This document shows positions 6,017-7,382 of a stretch of DNA of 7,382 nucleotides, in pieces. This stretch comes from JBKEAD01 sp047973165 (GTDB taxonomy: Bacteria > Verrucomicrobiota > Verrucomicrobiia > Chthoniobacterales > JBKEAD01). The notes below the pieces were generated by a model. That model saw only the letters and a list, made by a program, of their open reading frames with translations, was not told where the DNA came from and made no database searches. Position numbers and translations under genes: made by a program. The DNA lies in the NCBI GenBank assembly GCA_047973165.1, contig JBKEBM010000183.1:1-7382 (forward strand). Direction: 5' to 3'. Every line of letters starts with the position of its first letter. Positions within the stretch are counted from its first letter, which is position 1.

Positions 6017-6716
6017 ACTGAGTTTTCATCATCTCGAGAAGCTTACCAGGCAGGTTCATTCCACGATAACTTTTTGGAACCTCAAAAGAGTCTGCCGGAA
6101 TATCCTTTTCAGCAATCGAAAGCGTCGTAATCGTCGTTATCGAGCCATCAGGGTTTTTATAAATCATACGGATCGGAAAGCCATTGAGTTCCTGAATTGC
6201 TGCTTCCGAATTACTCGGAAGCCCTCCGAACTGGTCGCCAATATTGTTGAACATTTTTTTCATTTCATCAGACAAGGGGGCATTCGAAGCAATCCACATA
6301 GTGGCACTTTGATCTTCCTTTCCGTTTTCATCGGTCATCGTCGCGATGATTTCTTCACAATCAAAACCATTTATTTTTTCGGTCTGTCCGGTCTTTTTAT
6401 AAGAGACAGACTTTTTTCCGAGATCGCCGGTCATGGCCTTAGCACTTTGCTTTGCAATATCAATTGTTTCTTTTGGAAGTGTCATGGCCATTTTCTGAGA
6501 GTGCATCAGCGTAATAACATCTCCCGTTTTTGAATCGATGATGGAGCTGGTTTCTTCCCCCATATCGACACGCATTTTATCTCCTTCAAGCATGGTTGTG
6601 ATGACTGTGTCCATTTTATTACTACCATCGACCTGAACACGCTGGGAAACCTGTATTCCGGCAAAGGCACAGGATGCGGACAGGACTAAAACGAAAAAAG
6701 AAAAAATAGTTTTCAC
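6015..6716 (-). CDS. Exported DUF4412-type protein
   Basis: The protein has 233 residues and starts with GTG (6716-6714), with AGG (6727-6725) eight bases upstream. This start gives a clean Sec signal peptide: MKT, a hydrophobic core, and Ala-Phe-Ala cleavage after residue 19. The mature part has the pattern of DUF4412 proteins: 'EGDKMRVDMG' (44-53), 'SSIIDSKTGDVITL' (57-70), 'QKMAMTLP' (74-81), 'KINGFDCEEI' (114-123), a Met-Trp-Ile strand (140-142), and a C-terminal 'IPADSFEVPKSYRGM'. These beta-rich proteins look like lipoprotein-carrier (LolA/LolB-like) folds and are probably periplasmic; no molecular function is established. The gene is 51 bases downstream of the ACT-domain gene on the same strand, so a shared transcript is possible. 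It is more A/T-rich than the plus-strand genes. No close functional link to its neighbours is evident. Confidence 0.8.
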   Translation of the reverse strand: MKTIFSFFVLVLSASCAFAGIQVSQRVQVDGSNKMDTVITTMLEGDKMRVDMGEETSSIIDSKTGDVITLMHSQKMAMTLPKETIDIAKQSAKAMTGDLGKKSVSYKKTGQTEKINGFDCEEIIATMTDENGKEDQSATMWIASNAPLSDEMKKMFNNIGDQFGGLPSNSEAAIQELNGFPIRMIYKNPDGSITTITTLSIAEKDIPADSFEVPKSYRGMNLPGKLLEMMKTQ

Positions 6717-6767
6717 AAACTCAACCTGGGAAATTTTTTTTAAAAATGCGAGAAAAAGCAGCTTCTT

Positions 6768-7232
6768 TTATCGCGAAATATCTTCCTGAGTCAGCAAATG
6801 AAACCCCTCTCCCCGTAAAACGCTGCTGGCACACTCCACATCATCAAGATGCAAAGCAAGTGCCGACTGACCGCGCGGACGAGTCAGCAAAGGGTAACTA
6901 AAAAAGACATTCACCTCCGCCATCAGCAAAGCCGAGAGCACCTTCGACAGCTCTGCCGCTCCCTCCGGCAACTCAACCACCATAATTTCACAAACGCTGT
7001 AAGGAATATCATGCTCATCAAAAAGCCGGCGCGTGGAATCCGGGTCCGTAACCACCATTCGCCCAATGGAACTTTCCGAAGAATCCAGAATGCTGAGTGC
7101 AAGCACGACGATGTCATGGCGATTGAGGAGCTTTACGACTTCAAGAAGTGCTCCAACCTTATTATGGAGAAAAACAGAAAAGTGATAGATGGAGTTCCCC
7201 GATAGTTTTTCAGTTGTGCGAGTGAGCGTCAT
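6768..7232 (-). CDS. Double ACT-domain protein, probable amino-acid-binding regulator
   Basis: The protein has 154 residues and consists of two ACT domains with nothing else. The first (about 15-84) has the typical opening strand 'YHFSVFLHNKVGALLEVVKLL' region with Asn24-Lys-Val-Gly before the helix, then 'IVVLALSILDSSESSIGRMVV'. The second (about 85-150) has 'IMVVELPEG', a helix, 'AEVNVFFSYPLL' and a final 'SALALHLDDVE'. ACT pairs bind amino acids and regulate metabolic enzymes. Stand-alone proteins of this kind are often labelled acetolactate-synthase-like, but no catalytic domain or acetolactate synthase gene is visible here. The ATG at 7232 is supported by AGGAG ten bases upstream (7247-7243). 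The gene lies 30 bases downstream of the end of another minus-strand gene and 51 bases upstream of the DUF4412-type gene, so it may sit inside an operon. Confidence 0.85.
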   Translation of the reverse strand: MTLTRTTEKLSGNSIYHFSVFLHNKVGALLEVVKLLNRHDIVVLALSILDSSESSIGRMVVTDPDSTRRLFDEHDIPYSVCEIMVVELPEGAAELSKVLSALLMAEVNVFFSYPLLTRPRGQSALALHLDDVECASSVLRGEGFHLLTQEDISR

Positions 7233-7242
7233 AGTAAGGGTT

Positions 7243-7247
7243 CTCCT
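7243..7247 (-). promoter_or_regulatory. Strong ribosome binding site (AGGAG) of the ACT-domain gene
   Basis: On the minus strand AGGAG lies ten bases before the ATG at 7232. It is the best Shine-Dalgarno in the window and fixes this start. Most plus-strand genes here have weak or no such site. Confidence 0.7.
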
Positions 7248-7262
7248 ACAGGAATCAGGAAA

Positions 7263-7382
7263 TTATTTAAATGAATAAACCACAGCAAATGGCACTGTTT
7301 TTACAGACTCCGGCAAGTCTCCTGAAACTTTCAGGTAGTAAACTCCGCTGTTTTGCACCCGCACGCCACAGGCGGCCAGCCC
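7263..7382 (-). CDS. C-terminal end of an unidentified protein, possibly secreted (beta-rich)
   Basis: On the minus strand one frame is open from the window edge (7382) to TAA at 7265-7263, giving 39 residues. It ends in 'SGVYYLKVSG', 'LPESVKTVPFAVVYSFK'. The alternating strands with Gly-Val-Tyr-Tyr-Leu-Lys-Val and a final hydrophobic strand resemble the ends of bacterial pre-peptidase C-terminal (PPC-like) or other secreted beta-sandwich domains ('G.YYL.V ... Y.L.F'). That is a pattern impression from few residues. The stop lies 30 bases before the ATG of the ACT-domain gene, a spacing typical of an operon. The start and bulk of the gene are outside the window. The short length leaves some chance that this frame is not coding. 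Confidence 0.5.
   Translation of the reverse strand, partial: GLAACGVRVQNSGVYYLKVSGDLPESVKTVPFAVVYSFK

Noticed and set aside
5922..6533. Plus-strand open frame of about 200 codons
   Set aside because: It overlaps the tRNA promoter and the DUF4412-type gene on the other strand. The translation is rich in Phe/Arg/His with no recognisable domain, and the minus-strand gene has a signal peptide and family motifs.
6660..6716. Lipoprotein signal for the DUF4412-type protein (Cys16)
   Set aside because: The residues before Cys16 are Ser-Ala-Ser, not a lipobox with Leu/Val/Ile at -3. Ala-Phe-Ala at 17-19 is a better signal peptidase I site.
6717..6767. Intrinsic terminator between the ACT-domain and DUF4412-type genes
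   Set aside because: The minus strand can form only a weak A/T hairpin with a G-T pair (AAGAAG/CTTTTT) before a T-run. It is too unstable to call.

Overview
The window looks like a chromosomal segment of a Gram-negative (diderm) bacterium. I lean towards the PVC group, for example a marine Verrucomicrobiota of the Opitutae type. The reasons are a TonB-type energy transducer, exported proteins with Sec signal peptides, a DUF4412-type protein, a small double-ACT protein, a tRNA gene without encoded CCA, and poor Shine-Dalgarno use at several starts. This placement is inference from style, not from a marker gene.

Layout. A plus-strand block covers positions 1-5847. It holds the 3' part of a TonB/TolA-like protein with a long tandem (KPTP)n spacer (1-753), an ABCG-type half-transporter with its ATPase and membrane domains in one chain (786-2690), a small single-pass protein with a predicted OB-like beta domain (2738-3139), a 632-residue exported helical protein of unknown function with TPR-like C-terminal helices (3159-5057), and a TauE/SafE (DUF81) family permease (5125-5847). 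Gaps are 32, 47, 19 and 67 bases, so the first four genes could be one transcription unit. A candidate promoter sits directly before the third gene.

A minus-strand block runs towards it from the right edge: the C-terminal end of an unidentified protein (7263-7382), a double-ACT regulator-like protein (6768-7232), an exported DUF4412-type protein (6015-6716), and tRNA-Arg(CCG) (5852-5925). The tRNA ends four bases from the stop codon of the permease gene, so the two blocks meet tail to tail with almost no spacer.

How the genes may work together: TonB-like transducer, ABCG-like transporter, membrane-anchored OB-like protein and exported helical protein are all envelope proteins in tight succession. 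They could form one cell-envelope transport or assembly system of unknown substrate. That is a hypothesis from gene order only. The permease, with its own possible control region, and the minus-strand genes are more likely unrelated. Every stretch longer than 300 bases is occupied by a gene. I found no insertion sequence, CRISPR array, phage gene or clear attachment site.
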